This document shows positions 1 to 9,900 of a stretch of 64,000 nt of DNA, piece by piece. Source of the DNA: Deroplatys truncata (taxonomy: Eukaryota; Arthropoda; Insecta; Mantodea; Mantidae); contig CM060989.1 in NCBI GenBank assembly GCA_030765065.1, forward strand, positions 36,819,501 to 36,883,500. The letters run 5' to 3'. How positions within the stretch are numbered: position 1 is the first letter of the stretch; every line of letters begins with the position of its first letter. Position numbers and translations under genes: made by a program. Under the pieces are notes generated by a model. It saw only the letters and a list, made by a program, of their open reading frames with translations. It was not told the origin of the DNA and searched no databases.

Positions 1-580
1 TGGTAGTTTAAGGGATAAGAGATCTCCGATATACTATCTGAATTTGAAAAATGATTGGGGAAGGGAAAAATATATTGATGTTTGTGATAAAATGGAAAGG
101 GAGGGCCTGGCGTGGGCAAGAAGAGCAACCATGTTGTTAAGCGGTTTAAAAGTTCCAAAGAACTGTGCCCACTATGTGGAAGTGTAGATAAAAATTTACA
201 CTGTATAATAGAATGTGCAAAAACCAAAGTTTGGAGAGAGGAAATATGGAATAGGAAGTGGGATAAATTACAGATAGAGATATTATTTTTAAAACTCTTT
301 GGAAACAATAAGAAAGAATTTTTTAAACAATTAGGAAAATATACAGGGAAGTTAAGAGAGAAATGGTGGAGGAAAATCATTAAAGAAAAAGAGAATTATA
401 ACAACAGAAGTGATGATATAGGTAAATTATAGATGGGGAGAGTAATTTAAGTTGTTAGTTTTGGAAAATGTATATAGTAAAATGAAGGGTACATATACAC
501 AAACAACCAGGGTGTTAAGTGTATATGATCCTACCTCAAGCAACTCCTAGAATAGCAGAATTAATGTATTAGTATCTTGA
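1..580 (+). mobile_element. Non-LTR retrotransposon, 3' end fragment (LINE family 1)
   Basis: This is the end of a LINE ORF2 plus 3' untranslated sequence, cut by the window edge. An early frame reads a tract resembling REKYIDVCDK and LAWARR. After a frameshift near 150 the frame ending at 432 carries a C-P-L-C-G...H-C-I-I-E-C cysteine/histidine cluster, the zinc-knuckle-like motif found after the reverse transcriptase in many arthropod LINEs. The same C-terminal layout recurs at 5061-5543 (minus) and 840-900 (minus), so these copies form one family. It is not translatable as a whole. A 15-17 base inverted match around 535-585 (caagcaactc / gagttgct) closes the element against the next copy, which runs the other way. 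Confidence 0.7.
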
Positions 581-584
581 GTTG

Positions 585-935
585 CTATTTTTTTTTTCTT
601 TTCTTTCTTTAATCCATAATGCATTTTAACACTGTGGTTATTTATGCATGGTGGATCATAACAAATTCATATTGCTTTATTTTTCTAAACCATTTTTCTC
701 TTACTCTCCCATATATTCTCCTATTCTTTTTATATCCCTCTCCTTTTGTATTTTCATTATCCTAACTTTTAATACTTCTTTGTTAACATTCCCCCATTCT
801 TTAGGTAAAAACTGATCTCTCCACAAGTTAGTTTCTTCACATTCAATTATATAATGCAAATCATTATCTGCCTCTCCACAAAGAGGACACCTATTCAAAT
901 TCACTCCCTTCCTATCTCCCCTTAATCTAGACCAA
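585..935 (-). mobile_element. LINE family 1, 3' end fragment, opposite orientation
   Basis: The minus strand encodes a C-P-L-C-G-E...H-Y-I-I-E-C-E cluster followed by a basic tail and 3' UTR. The UTR (585-700) is nearly the same as 45472-45600, which fixes the family and orientation. It abuts the 1-580 copy tail to tail. The reading frame continues only into unrelated sequence upstream, so this is a 5'-truncated copy. Confidence 0.7.
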
Positions 936-944
936 GATAAATAC

Positions 945-1080
945 GTAAGTATTAAAAGAGGTAGGGTATGTATGGCATTTATTGACTTAGAGAAGGCATT
1001 TGATACTATAGATAGAGAGGCACTATGGATTAAACTGAGAAGTAAGGGACTAAGCTCAAAATTCATTACAGCAATACAGA

Positions 1081-1115
<35 letters not shown>

Positions 1116-1752
1116 TAATAAGTTTTATAATAGGCTGAATGGTGATTAAATTATGGGAAAAATTGATAGTAATATAGGGTTAAGACAAGGTTGCAAACTT
1201 AGCCCTATACTGTTTAACTTATTTATTGACGATATCTTAGAAGAGTTGAATAAGCATAACTTATATTTACCCACAGTAAATAATAGAGAAATTCCAGGAT
1301 TGCTTTTTGCAGATGATTTAGTGGTAGGTTCTATTTTAGTAGGAGGTCTAACAAAAGTGTTACATATCATGTATTCATTTTGTACGAAATGGGGTTTAAG
1401 AATAAATTTTAAAAAATCAAAGATAATGGTATTTAAAAAGAGCTATAAATTGAAGGAGGAAAAGTGGTATGTGGAAGGGGAAGAGTTGCAAATAGTAAAC
1501 AAGTTTGATTATTTGGGAGTGAGAATAAGTAGTAATGGGAGATGGAATGATCACAAGATAAGTGCCTTAGCTAAGGGAAGATTAGCAATGACTGCTATAA
1601 GAATATGCTTAAAGAAAATACCAGATATGCAAATGAAATGGTTGGAAAGGGTTTACAAAGCTATAGTTGAAGCAAAAATGGCCTATGGATCAGAGATTTG
1701 GGGAAGTGACAAAGGATGGGAGATGACTGATAAAGTATTAGTATCTAGATAG
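945..1752 (+). mobile_element. LINE family 1 reverse transcriptase fragment
   Basis: The plus strand reads AFIDLEKAFDTIDREALW (about 975-1030), then after a microsatellite LRQGCKLSPILFNLFIDDIL and LLFADDLVVGS, then a thumb region with FDYLGVRIS. These are conserved blocks of non-LTR reverse transcriptases, with the catalytic ADD intact (1309-1320). The family match is the fragment at 45440-46568 (minus), which shares the KSYKLKEE...WYVEGEEL stretch. The domain is broken by an (AT)n run at 1084-1112 with stops, and it ends at 1752 just before a mariner. The copy is defective. Confidence 0.8.
1084..1112. repeat. (AT)n microsatellite inside the RT domain
   Basis: An uninterrupted AT dinucleotide run sits between two halves of the reverse transcriptase and breaks the frame. 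A second AT run lies at 2701-2717, directly after the mariner. Confidence 0.9.
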
Positions 1753-1786
1753 TAGGAAAGGAAAATATAAATTATATAATTATATA

Positions 1787-2701
1787 CAAGGGCTGATCAA
1801 CAAAGACTGAGACTGATTTTTTCCTGTAGCTTCCGTGATAGTTTCGTATCTGTAACATAAATATTTGAAAAGAGCGGATTTTTATGCATAATGTTGGTAG
1901 GCAGCAGCACTCTCATATTGGTAGGTTGGTAGGCAGCAACACACTCATATTGGTAGGTTGGTAGTAATGCTCTATTTTGTACACCCTACGTGCATTTCGC
2001 ATACCAGACAATGGAGGTGATGCATTTTTTAAATCGATTATCACTGGTGATGAGTCATGGCTGCATCATTATGATCCTGAAGGAAAACAAGCCAGCACAG
2101 TGTGGAAATCGCCAGGTTCTCCAACACCAAAAAAGGCAAAAGTTGTTCCATCTGCAGGGAAAGTGATGGTGATCACATTTTTTGACTGTAATGGAATGAT
2201 TTACCAGCATGCAGTTCCCCCTCACACTACTGTTACAGCAGCATACTACACGTCAGTATTGGCTACACTGAGGAAGCACATTGCAAAAAAACGACCAGAG
2301 CTTTCTCGGACTGGGCGGTGACTTCATCATGACAATGCACTGCCTCACGTCGCAAATCAAGTCATGCAGTTTCTGGCTCGATTCAACATTACCTGTGTAC
2401 CACATCCACCTTATAGACCCGATCTTGCACCCTGTGACTTTTTTTTATTCCCATCACTAAAGGCAAAGCATAGGGGTATTCGATTTGAGAACTCTGAAGC
2501 AGTGCTCAAGAAAAGTGAGGCGATTCTCAAGGACCTGACAAAGAATGGTCTGCAGCACGTGTTCAAGGACTGGCAGAGACGCTATAAAAAGTGCATTGAA
2601 GTAGGAGGGGACTACTTTGAAAAACATCATGTAAACATTGAATTGGAGTAATAAACATCTGTGAAAAAAAATCAGTCTCAATCTTTGTTGATCAGCCCTC
2701 A
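1787..2701 (+). mobile_element. mariner element, internally deleted
   Basis: Terminal inverted repeats read AAGGGCTGATCAACAAAGA at the left and TCTTTGTTGATCAGCCCTC at the right, flanked by TA. The transposase lacks its N-terminal DNA-binding part. What remains has the first catalytic Asp in ITGDESWLHHY, the second in HHDNALPH (2328 onward) and the third in PDLAPCDFFLFP. There are 34 residues between the last two Asp, the D34D spacing of classical mariners. A stop at 2319-2321 splits the frame. About 915 bp against a usual 1.3 kb, so non-autonomous. It directly follows the LINE RT fragment. Confidence 0.88.
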
Positions 2702-2743
2702 TATATATATATATATAAATAAAGAAACGTGTGTGAGTGTTGC

Positions 2744-2864
2744 CACAGGATTTTTTTATTAAAGGTGAGAAGGTTTTGCATGAGCTAGAAAGAAGGTTAT
2801 GAATCTTATGAGTTATGGTCCTCATATACTCAAAGGACATGACCCTGGACTTTGAAATTAAAAC
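2744..2864. repeat. Dispersed ~120-bp repeat, copy 1
   Basis: This stretch matches 48585-48712 in the same orientation, sharing blocks such as GGTGAGAAGGTTTTGCATG and AAAGGACATGACCCT. No coding or terminal signals are visible. The family is unidentified. Confidence 0.7.
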
Positions 2865-2944
2865 CTATATATTTTAAAATGAAACCATCTGTAATGATCA
2901 TGCATTGTTAATAGAGAAATTATCCATCTATGGTGTGAGGGGAA

Positions 2945-3435
2945 TAGCTTTTTAAATCATATCTAGATAACAGGAAACAATCAGTTGAAACTGAACATTT
3001 TAATAGAGAAACTGGCGAAGTCAAAACTAGGCTTTCAGGCAGAAGTACAATAAATTATAGGGTACCTCAGGATTGATTCTCGGACCTCTTTTATTTATTT
3101 TATGCATAAACAACTTGGCAGATAATGTAAATAATAACATGACAGGTGTAAATGTAACGCTTTTTGCTGATGATACCAGTACTTTTATAAAGGGGGAGAG
3201 CAAGAGCAATACAAATCCGCATATAAATAAAAGTTTGAAATACATTTTTAACTGGTTCAATGCAAACATGCTGGTATTAAATAAAGAGAAAACAGAAGCT
3301 CTGTGCTTCCACAATAAGATAAATAAAAATCAAATATATCCAAGATTAACTTTGGGACAATGCCAAATAAATTATACAAAAACAAACAAATTATTAGGTT
3401 TAATAGTAGATGAAAATTCTGATCTTAATAAACTT
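2945..3435 (+). mobile_element. Reverse transcriptase fragment of a second LINE clade
   Basis: Plus-strand frames read a YLDNRKQSV block, then RVPQ, LGPLLFILCINNLAD, LFADDTSTFI and LNKEKTEAL. These are consecutive RT blocks of Jockey/CR1-type elements, with a catalytic ADD at about 3168. One frameshift lies near 3072. It ends abruptly about 3435, where the same frame runs into a hAT-type C-terminus, so the junction is a rearrangement or an insertion boundary. Confidence 0.75.
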
Positions 3436-3477
3436 GGAAACATTTTAAAAATTCTACACGGTAACAATTCTGTTGCA

Positions 3478-3642
3478 GTAGAAATGGACCCTACAATAGT
3501 TATATGTTTTAGATTTGCTCCAATTATCTCTGTAGATGTTGAGAGATCATTTTCTCAGATGAAAAATGTATTATCTGACAGGAGACTCAACATGACACCA
3601 GAAGATTTAAAAAAGCATTTGGATGTCATGTGCAATCAATAA
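3478..3642 (+). mobile_element. hAT transposase C-terminal dimerisation fragment
   Basis: The last 54 codons of the open frame read RFAPIISVDVERSFSQMKN followed by LSDRRLN and end in a stop at 3640-3642. The S-x-x-x-E-R-x-F-S pattern is the signature of the hAT-family C-terminal dimerisation region. Nothing else of a hAT transposase precedes it: the same frame upstream is LINE RT. It is a short relic. Confidence 0.72.
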
Positions 3643-3797
3643 GCTGATAAGGCATAGTAATGCATAGGTCTTTAAGAAACATTTTCATTTTTCTGACAAG
3701 TACAATTAGTATTTTGTTTAAAACTTTAAAGTTACTTTAAAAATATAATAAAACAATATTAACACAAATATGCTGATTGTACGATTAACTGAATAGT

Positions 3798-4096
3798 ATA
3801 ACTGGAAGTTATTTCCGGGCTGTTTTGCCGTGGTCTGCTGGAGATAGATGTTCCAGACATTTTGTCTACTACTATCAGCGGAGAGCCCTCTTAGTATAAA
3901 TATAGCAGCATGAACAGCCGGCATTTCAGATGTAATGCAACCTTCTCCTAGAAGACTTCGACAGTGCCACTGAAGATGTCTTCTGTAGTTGTAGACGAAA
4001 AGTCTGGAACATCTATCTCCAGCAGACCACGGCAAAACAGCCCGGAAATAACTTCCAGTTATACTGACTCAGGCTGTGAAAGCCTACGTTCTCTCA
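3798..4096. mobile_element. Young 299-bp insertion with perfect 63-bp inverted repeats
   Basis: Bases 3796-3858 and 4002-4064 are perfect inverted complements, 63 of 63, starting GTATAACTGGAAGTTATTTC. A weaker second inverted match extends inward (3854-3869 with 3992-4006). The insert is flanked by an exact 12-bp direct repeat, TAACTGAATAGT, at 3786-3797 and 4097-4108, read as a target-site duplication. The right end contains a small hairpin, AGGCT-GTGA-AAGCCT (about 4073). Non-coding. It could be an end fragment of a Penelope-like element or a foldback-type element; I cannot assign it. Zero mismatch in arms and duplication implies recent insertion. Confidence 0.8.
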
Positions 4097-4263
4097 TAAC
4101 TGAATAGTGCATTCTAGTAAATAAATAGGCATAATGTAAGGTTTTTCTATATTGCCTTTTATTGCCTATTTTAATGTTTTATAATGCCTAAGCTTACAGT
4201 ATCTGGTTATAAGGAACAGGGTGTAGTTGGAAGTAAAGTTTTGGTCTTTCATGTATATAAATA

Positions 4264-4709
4264 CAGAGAGAGCCAAAAATCTACGAACCGGCTGTGCGGT
4301 GTTTCTCGTATCTGCGTCCTCGGCACTCTGCCACTATCATAGAAAGGTGCGGATGAAACCATACAACATTTTTAAAGGCTTTACTTATCAACTTTATGAA
4401 AGGAGATGCTGAAATTGGCCACCGTCGTTATCCAAACAAAATATCCGTCAGGAAATTGCCAGCATTTCTCAACGTGAACTACAGCAAGTGATGGATGGTT
4501 TCCTAAAGAGGTGCCAAAAATCTATGGACAACGACGGTGGCCAGTTTCAGCATCTCCTTTCATAAAGTTGGTAAGTAAAGCCTTTAAAAGTAGTTTTAAA
4601 AATGTTGTATGGTTTCATCCGTGCCTTTTTGTGATTGCGGCAGATGGCAACGAGGACATGGACAGGAAAAGCAATGCACAGCCGGTTCGTAGTTTTTTGG
4701 CTCACTCTG
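4264..4709. mobile_element. Palindromic mariner-family derivative, copy 1
   Basis: TA-flanked ends read CAGAGAGAGCCAAAAATC at the left and GGCTCACTCTG at the right. The left ~165 bp are the antisense of the 3' end of the transposase-bearing relative at 31974-33324; the right ~280 bp are the sense 3' end, covering the coding stretch for NIRQEIASIS...LQQVMDG and the GGQFQHLL tail. Both ends therefore come from the same parental end. It sits in intron 2 of the partial kinase copy; the counterpart near 52660 lacks it. Confidence 0.82.
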
Positions 4710-4719
4710 TATATAGTAG

Positions 4720-5637
4720 ATAGATAGATAGATATTTATTTACTTACTTTAAATACATAGTACATACATATTTCATTTTACAGACTTCACCGAGTTGCTG
4801 GTTTCCTAGGGCCCCTATCCTCCAACACTGTGGTTACCGAGTCAATGGGCCCTATTTGACTGAATAAATAAATATTTATTAATCTTTGTAGATTTATTAC
4901 AATTCAATAGTCTTGAATACGTAACCTACGTCTACTCCTATCATAACCTTTTCTGTTCTTCCCTAAATTACCATGCTTCCACGGGCTCATAGCTCACACT
5001 GTGGTTATCGAGCTATTAAGACCTTTTTACTAATCCACTTTTCAATAACTACTTTTCTTCTTACTCCTTATTCCTATATTTCTTCAGCCATCTCTTTCTA
5101 ATTAAACCTAAATATTTTCCTACTTCTAATATGTTCCCCTTGCATTTAACACCCATCATCTTTCTACCTATAATCTCAATTGATAAATTGTCCCATTTCC
5201 TTTTCTGCCATCTTTCCCTCGATTCCTTAGTTCCTTCACATTCTAGAATTAAATGCCAATAGTTATTATACTTTCTATTACATAGCGGACACTTTCCTTG
5301 GTTCTCTCTTTCCCCTAAGCCTTTTAACATCATCACTCCTGTCCTCGCCCATGCAAAACCTTCTTGTGCTGATCTGTCACATATATCGACATATTTTTCT
5401 CTTTCCCACACCATTTTTAAATCTGCATATATACATAAAGAAGATTTAAAATTAAAACTACCTAAAGTTTCTTGTCTTTCAATATCTTCAATTCTCAATT
5501 TTACCCTTCTCCAGTACCTGCCCCTCTCTCCAGATATCTCCATAACCTATTTCATTCAGGGTTCCTTCTATATACTTACACCAAGTATCCTCTTTGTTGA
5601 GTTTTAACTGCACTTCTAGGCACTGCTTTAACATATT
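4720..5637 (-). mobile_element. LINE family 1, 5'-truncated copy
   Basis: The minus-strand frame 5543-5061 encodes the ORF2 C-terminus, with EREKYVDICDR, FAWARTG and a CPLCNRK...HLILECEG zinc-knuckle-like cluster, ending RWLKKYRNKE. About 340 bp of 3' UTR follow to 4720. Flanking CTGTATATAGTA occurs at 4708-4719 and again at 5638-5650 in near-identical form, a plausible target-site duplication. Since its first three bases are the end of the mariner derivative, the LINE would have landed after that element. Confidence 0.75.
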
Positions 5638-5702
5638 ACTGTATATAGTATATAAGCTGCACATTCTGCAGCCTGCATTCAGCCTTCCATTGTAAAACTA
5701 AA

Positions 5703-6053
5703 CTCTTCTTCTTTAATGGATTACCCTCCTCTTTTCAGGACTTATAATCCAACGCCTTGGGTCAGTATCCTGTCAAACAGCAAGCAAACTCTGGATTGTA
5801 GCATATCCAGGATGGGTGATCAGCCCAATGCCTGGCATTGCAGTGAAGTATAAGGAAACGAGATGTAGTGATGAAAGAGCTGATAGGAGAATTCACGGAT
5901 CAAATTATGTAATCCAGCATTTGCCTAGCGACCATTTATGGAAAACCATAAAAAAAACTTTGGTCAGATTGGTCACCCCGGGGGTTTGAACCCTGGACCT
6001 CCCGAATGCGGGTCACAGATATTACAGCCTGAGCCACCCACTCAGTTTGTAGG
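5703..6053 (-). mobile_element. tRNA-derived SINE (family B)
   Basis: Read on the minus strand, the head carries an A-box-like TGGCTCAGGC and a B-box GGTTCAAACC within a tRNA-like fold (about 6045-5965), followed by a ~250-bp body. ACTAAA flanks it at 5697-5702 and 6054-6059. The limits come from the paralogous kinase intron at 52715-52735, where the sequence on either side is contiguous. Different from the tRNA-headed SINE at 14024. Confidence 0.72.
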
Positions 6054-6086
6054 ACTAAATGATCATAAATATTTTTTTCAACTTAC

Positions 6087-6272
6087 CTTAAACGTGTCTC
6101 AGCTTCAATCTGCCGCAACATCTGAAGTTCAATCCCTTTAAGTTCTGATTTGTAAAGTACTTTGATTGCTACCATAAATTGTGAGGTCATTTCACGGACC
6201 AAATACACTCGGCCAGATTGTCCAATTCCCAATGGACATCCAATTTCAAAATCCCTCAAATGCCATTTAATG
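6087..6272 (-). CDS. Aurora-like kinase, partial tandem copy: exon 2 (N-lobe)
   Basis: Sixty-two codons encode the start of the kinase domain: WHLRDFEIGCPLG, a glycine loop G-I-G-Q-S-G, VYLVRE, then VAIK with the ATP-binding Lys (about residue 81), and part of helix C ending TRLR. A TTGTTATAG acceptor precedes it and GTAAGT follows. The split codon matches exon 1 at 12989-13119 (CA + C = His). Compared with the complete gene at 52749-52940 it is two codons shorter in the loop before helix C, and the aromatic residue of the glycine loop (F in the other copy) is Ser. Open frame and splice sites suggest it is, or recently was, functional. No exon 3 is visible between here and position 1. Confidence 0.8.
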
Positions 6273-6346
6273 CTATAACAAAATAGTGTGTTCAATCATT
6301 GCTGAAAGTTATGAATAAACAGTATCTGAAATGCTTAAGTTCAATA

Positions 6347-7994
6347 CAGTACAACCCTGCTTAACCAAACCTGCAGAAGGGGAGGAAAAAAGGAGAGACA
6401 CAGAGATTCTCATATTCAAGCTGGCAACATTGCTATGATAATAGGCAATGTTCATTTGCCCCACCCTATAACCCTAAATTACAATACACGTACTTGGAAT
6501 TTTATGCATTAATCCTCACCCACTACCCCACATTCCAAGAAACATGTACCATTATAACAAGTGTTAACTACTTTCATATGCATTCAATGTAGAGGTCCAC
6601 TATTATTTTACTGTTAGTGTTGGTCAGTGTGGTTTATTACTGTTTAAGATGTCAGTGAAGAGAAAGCGTGTTGTAATAAGCACTGAACAGAAACCTGAAG
6701 TTGTTAGAGACAGCAGATGAGGGAGTCAAAGCATTAGAAGTAAGAAATGCTACAAATTTGTATTCAAATTTTAAACGGGAAACATTGAATTATGTCTATC
6801 ATTAACACAATTTTTGTTTTGTTTTTAGGTTGCCTTGCATTTTATAAAACAAAATAGTGAATAAACACCAACAGGCATAATGCTTTTCAAACGGTGGTGT
6901 GATGTAGCTGCTCGAGAGTGTTGCAAGAAGAAAGTTCAGAAAAAACCTACTGATTTTATAAAATAGCCTTTGTAAATACTGTAATCCATATTTTAATACT
7001 GTATATACAGGGTGAGCCAAAAAACTACGAACCAGCTGCGCTGTGTTTTTCCTTTCTGCATCCTCAGCGCTCACTGCCATCTTCACTATCATAGAAAGGC
7101 ACAGATGAAATCATACAACATTTTTAAAACTACTTTTAAAAGCTTTACTTACCAACTTTATGAAAGAAAATGCTGAAATTGGCCACTGTCACTGTCCATA
7201 CATTTTTGGCACCTCTTTAGGAAACTATCCATCACTCACCGTAGTTCACATTGAGAAATGCTTGCAATTTCCTGGTGGATATTTTGTTTTAATTCTTCCA
7301 GGATGTGTGGGTTTGTCTTGTATACTTTGCTTTAAGTTAGCCCAGAAATAAAAATTGCAGAGGGGTTAGGTCGAGGGGACCAAGGGAGCCACAAATCTCT
7401 ACTAATAATTCTGTCCTCAAACACACTTTCAATTTTTCTCATCGAAATATTGGCCTTATAAGCTGTTGCAGAGTCTTATTGGAAAAAGGCAAAATCACGC
7501 TCCCAGGCTATTAATTCTCTAAACAAAGGGGGCCAAATTGTATTCACATATGTACTGGCTTCAACTGCTGACTCGAAAAAAATTGGCATGTGATAGATAG
7601 TTTCCTAAAGAGGTGCCAAAAATGTATGGACAACGACGGTGGCCAGTTTCAGCATCTCCTTTCATAAAGTTGGTAAGTAAAGCCTTTAAAACTAGTTTTA
7701 AAAATGTTGTATGGTTTCATCCACGCCTTTCTAAGGTAGCAGCAGACGGCAAAGAGCACTGAGAACGCGGGCAGGAAAAGCACCATGCTGGCAGTTCGTA
7801 GTTTTTTGGTTCTCCCTGAAGTAGTAACTTTTTATCAAACGTTTTATATGCATGTAGAATACAATTCTTTTTTTCCCTCCCTTTTGCTGCTAAAAATTGT
7901 TACCAATTGATTATCCCCCCCCAAAAAAAAATGTGTTATCTAAAATGGCTCTGTTGCCTTTGGTTTGGTTGTTTGATTAAGCGGGGTTCAACTG
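6347..7994 (+). mobile_element. pogo/Tigger-like element with nested insertion
   Basis: Ends read CAGTACAACCCTGCTTAACC (left) and GGGGTTCAACTG (right, inverted), flanked by TA at 6345-6346 and 7995-7996. An internal start at about 6650 gives MSVKRKRVVISTEQK, the N-terminal helix-turn-helix opening typical of pogo/Tigger transposases, then stops. The catalytic domain is missing, and an 811-bp mariner derivative (7008-7818) is inserted inside. The paralogous intron near 53018 is an empty site, so it inserted after the kinase gene was duplicated or was lost from the other copy. Confidence 0.75.
7008..7818. mobile_element. Palindromic mariner-family derivative, copy 2
   Basis: The left part (7008 to about 7575) is the antisense of the 3' half of the transposase gene seen at 31974-33324; the right ~225 bp (from about 7594) repeat its 3' end in sense. 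Ends read AGGGTGAGCCAAAAAACTA and TTTTTTGGTTCTCCCTG. The inversion junction differs from those in the copies at 4264 and 54914. Nested in the pogo-like element. Confidence 0.82.
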
Positions 7995-8029
7995 TAATCA
8001 GAGTATATGCTTCAAGACTATGCAGAGTA

Positions 8030-9900
8030 CAGGGTTCCCAGCAAAATGTGAACTTACCTTGGCTGACCAAAACACTGTATTTCCCTGACAACAATTTTGT
8101 ATTTGTACAATTTTTACAACCTCCTCCACTCCTATGTAATGCCTATGCCACATATTACCGGTTTGATAACAGTTCCATAAATACCTTCCAATCCAAATGA
8201 AGATGATGATTTAAAGAAGAAAAACGCATGTATTACACACTTTAAAAGGAGATGTGAACAGGTAGAAAGCCAGTAGCCCACCCAACCCAACCATTTTAAG
8301 ACAGTTTCTTATATACGGAATAAATTGTTAAATGTCAACAAAGTACTACAATTTGTTACTACTGCACATGCAAGAAAGAAAATGCCAACTATGAGTATTA
8401 GCGAAATCTGTGAAAATAGTGACATTTTTAGTTCTTCCAAACACACTCTTTACCTACCATATCTATCCCACCAAATAAAATTTTTTCATTGGGTTTTAGC
8501 CTCACAGATCCTACAGCTGCACCCTGTACTCCTCTACTTTCAAAAGAACAGCACATCCACAAAGTGCCTGCTACCAGCCAAAGTATGAACTAATCTGAAA
8601 GGTAGACTAGGAACAAAGTCCTCGAGTTTAAATTTTGTTCTGCACACTTTACAGTAGGCTTCAAATTGATTGTCCAGCCATTCTACAAACTCTGGATTAC
8701 GTAATGAATCCAGCCACGATAGTTGAGTTTTTTTTGGGGGGGGGCATAAAGTCTTATGATGGAGTAAATCAATCCAAAAAGGTGAACAATCTTATCCCTA
8801 TAAACAAGAGTGGAAGCATTTACCATATTTATGCGAATCTAATGTGCACCTTTTCGACCAAATGTAGAACTCAAAATCGTGGTGCGCTTTAGATTCGAGT
8901 GCAAATCCATTCTGTAGAACACCAGTAACTTCATTGAATTTTTTTGTTTATTACATCACAATGGATTGCTGGAGTTAACATGCATCCGGAAACTTGTGAC
9001 AAGCTAGCCGCTCATTTATCATTGGCCTATTATTGAGTTACGATATGGAGGGCAAGGGCAAGCAGAGGAGAATGTCTTATGATGCATCTTTAAAGCGTAA
9101 AGTAATCCTTTATGCTGAAAAAAAAATGGTAATAGAAAGGCAGGAAGGAAGCTCAATGTATCAGAGAGCAATGTTCGATTGTGGCAAAAACAAATTGGCA
9201 TTATTTGCTACTAAAGCTAGTCATTCAAGAAATACTGCATTTCAAATGCTTTGGATGGTAGCACGAATGACAGGGAGAGAGGAAATGAACCTGTTTCTGA
9301 TGTGGATACTTCCGAGAATTCCAGTGATGAAAGCAGTGAATTATAGTGATTCATGCTTGTAATTTATTATATTGTATTAATAAATTCATTTTGAATGTCT
9401 ACTTTCCTTATTTCATGTTCACTAATTTTCTTCTTTAGCAATGTGTCACCTAACAATAGGGCACTGTCAATCCTATAATCTGATAGTTTATACATATGAT
9501 AAATCCATTTTTGTATTAAATAAATTTAAATAAAATACCTATTACCTGTCATTGATGAGCTTTATATTCAATACAAACCCTTTTTTCCATAATTTTAAGT
9601 TTCAAATATGGGTGCACATTAGATTCGTGTAAATACAGTATATACATATCAGTTCCTTTGCATTTAATTTGAAACTCATCATTTCAAGGATTGGAAGGGG
9701 ATTGTAAGGAGCAAAAATGTTGTAATTCTCCTTAATATGCAGTTTTACATCAGTACGAATTACCAGACATGTGATAACTTTGAATCAATTTTCCTGACTT
9801 TCCCTGTCACATGCCAATTTTTTAAGCACTCCCCTAACTTTCCCTGACCATTTTGCAATTCCCTGACCTTCCCTGACTTTCCAGGTTGCTGGGAACCCTG
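8030..9900. mobile_element. hAT-type non-autonomous element
   Basis: Ends read CAGGGTTCCCAGCA and TGCTGGGAACCCTG (one base displaced by a GTT bulge), a hAT-style terminal repeat. GAGTA is duplicated at 8025-8029 and 9901-9905. The empty site is visible in the other kinase intron at about 58205-58215. Subterminal CCCTGACTTTCCCTG motifs repeat near the right end. No transposase frame is seen. It holds a nested pogo-like element at 8823-9638. A 5-bp duplication is unusual for hAT elements (usually 8), so the class is tentative. Confidence 0.65.
8823..9638 (+). mobile_element. pogo-like element, internally deleted, nested
   Basis: Inverted ends CGAATCTAATGTGCACC and GGGTGCACATTAGATTCG lie near the termini, flanked by TA at 8821-8822 and 9639-9640. 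The frame 9044-9362 starts MEGKGKQRRMSYDASLKRKV, a pogo/CENP-B-type helix-turn-helix start, then jumps to an acidic tail (DTSENSSDESSEL in a shifted frame) typical of the C-terminus. The catalytic core is deleted, leaving 816 bp. Confidence 0.78.

Noticed and set aside
4073-4092. Hammerhead ribozyme in the 299-bp palindromic insertion
   Set aside because: A small hairpin follows CTGACTC, but the core CUGANGA and GAAA positions do not fit.
5965-6045. tRNA gene on the minus strand
   Set aside because: The B-box is good, but paralogue comparison shows it is the head of a 351-bp insertion, a SINE.
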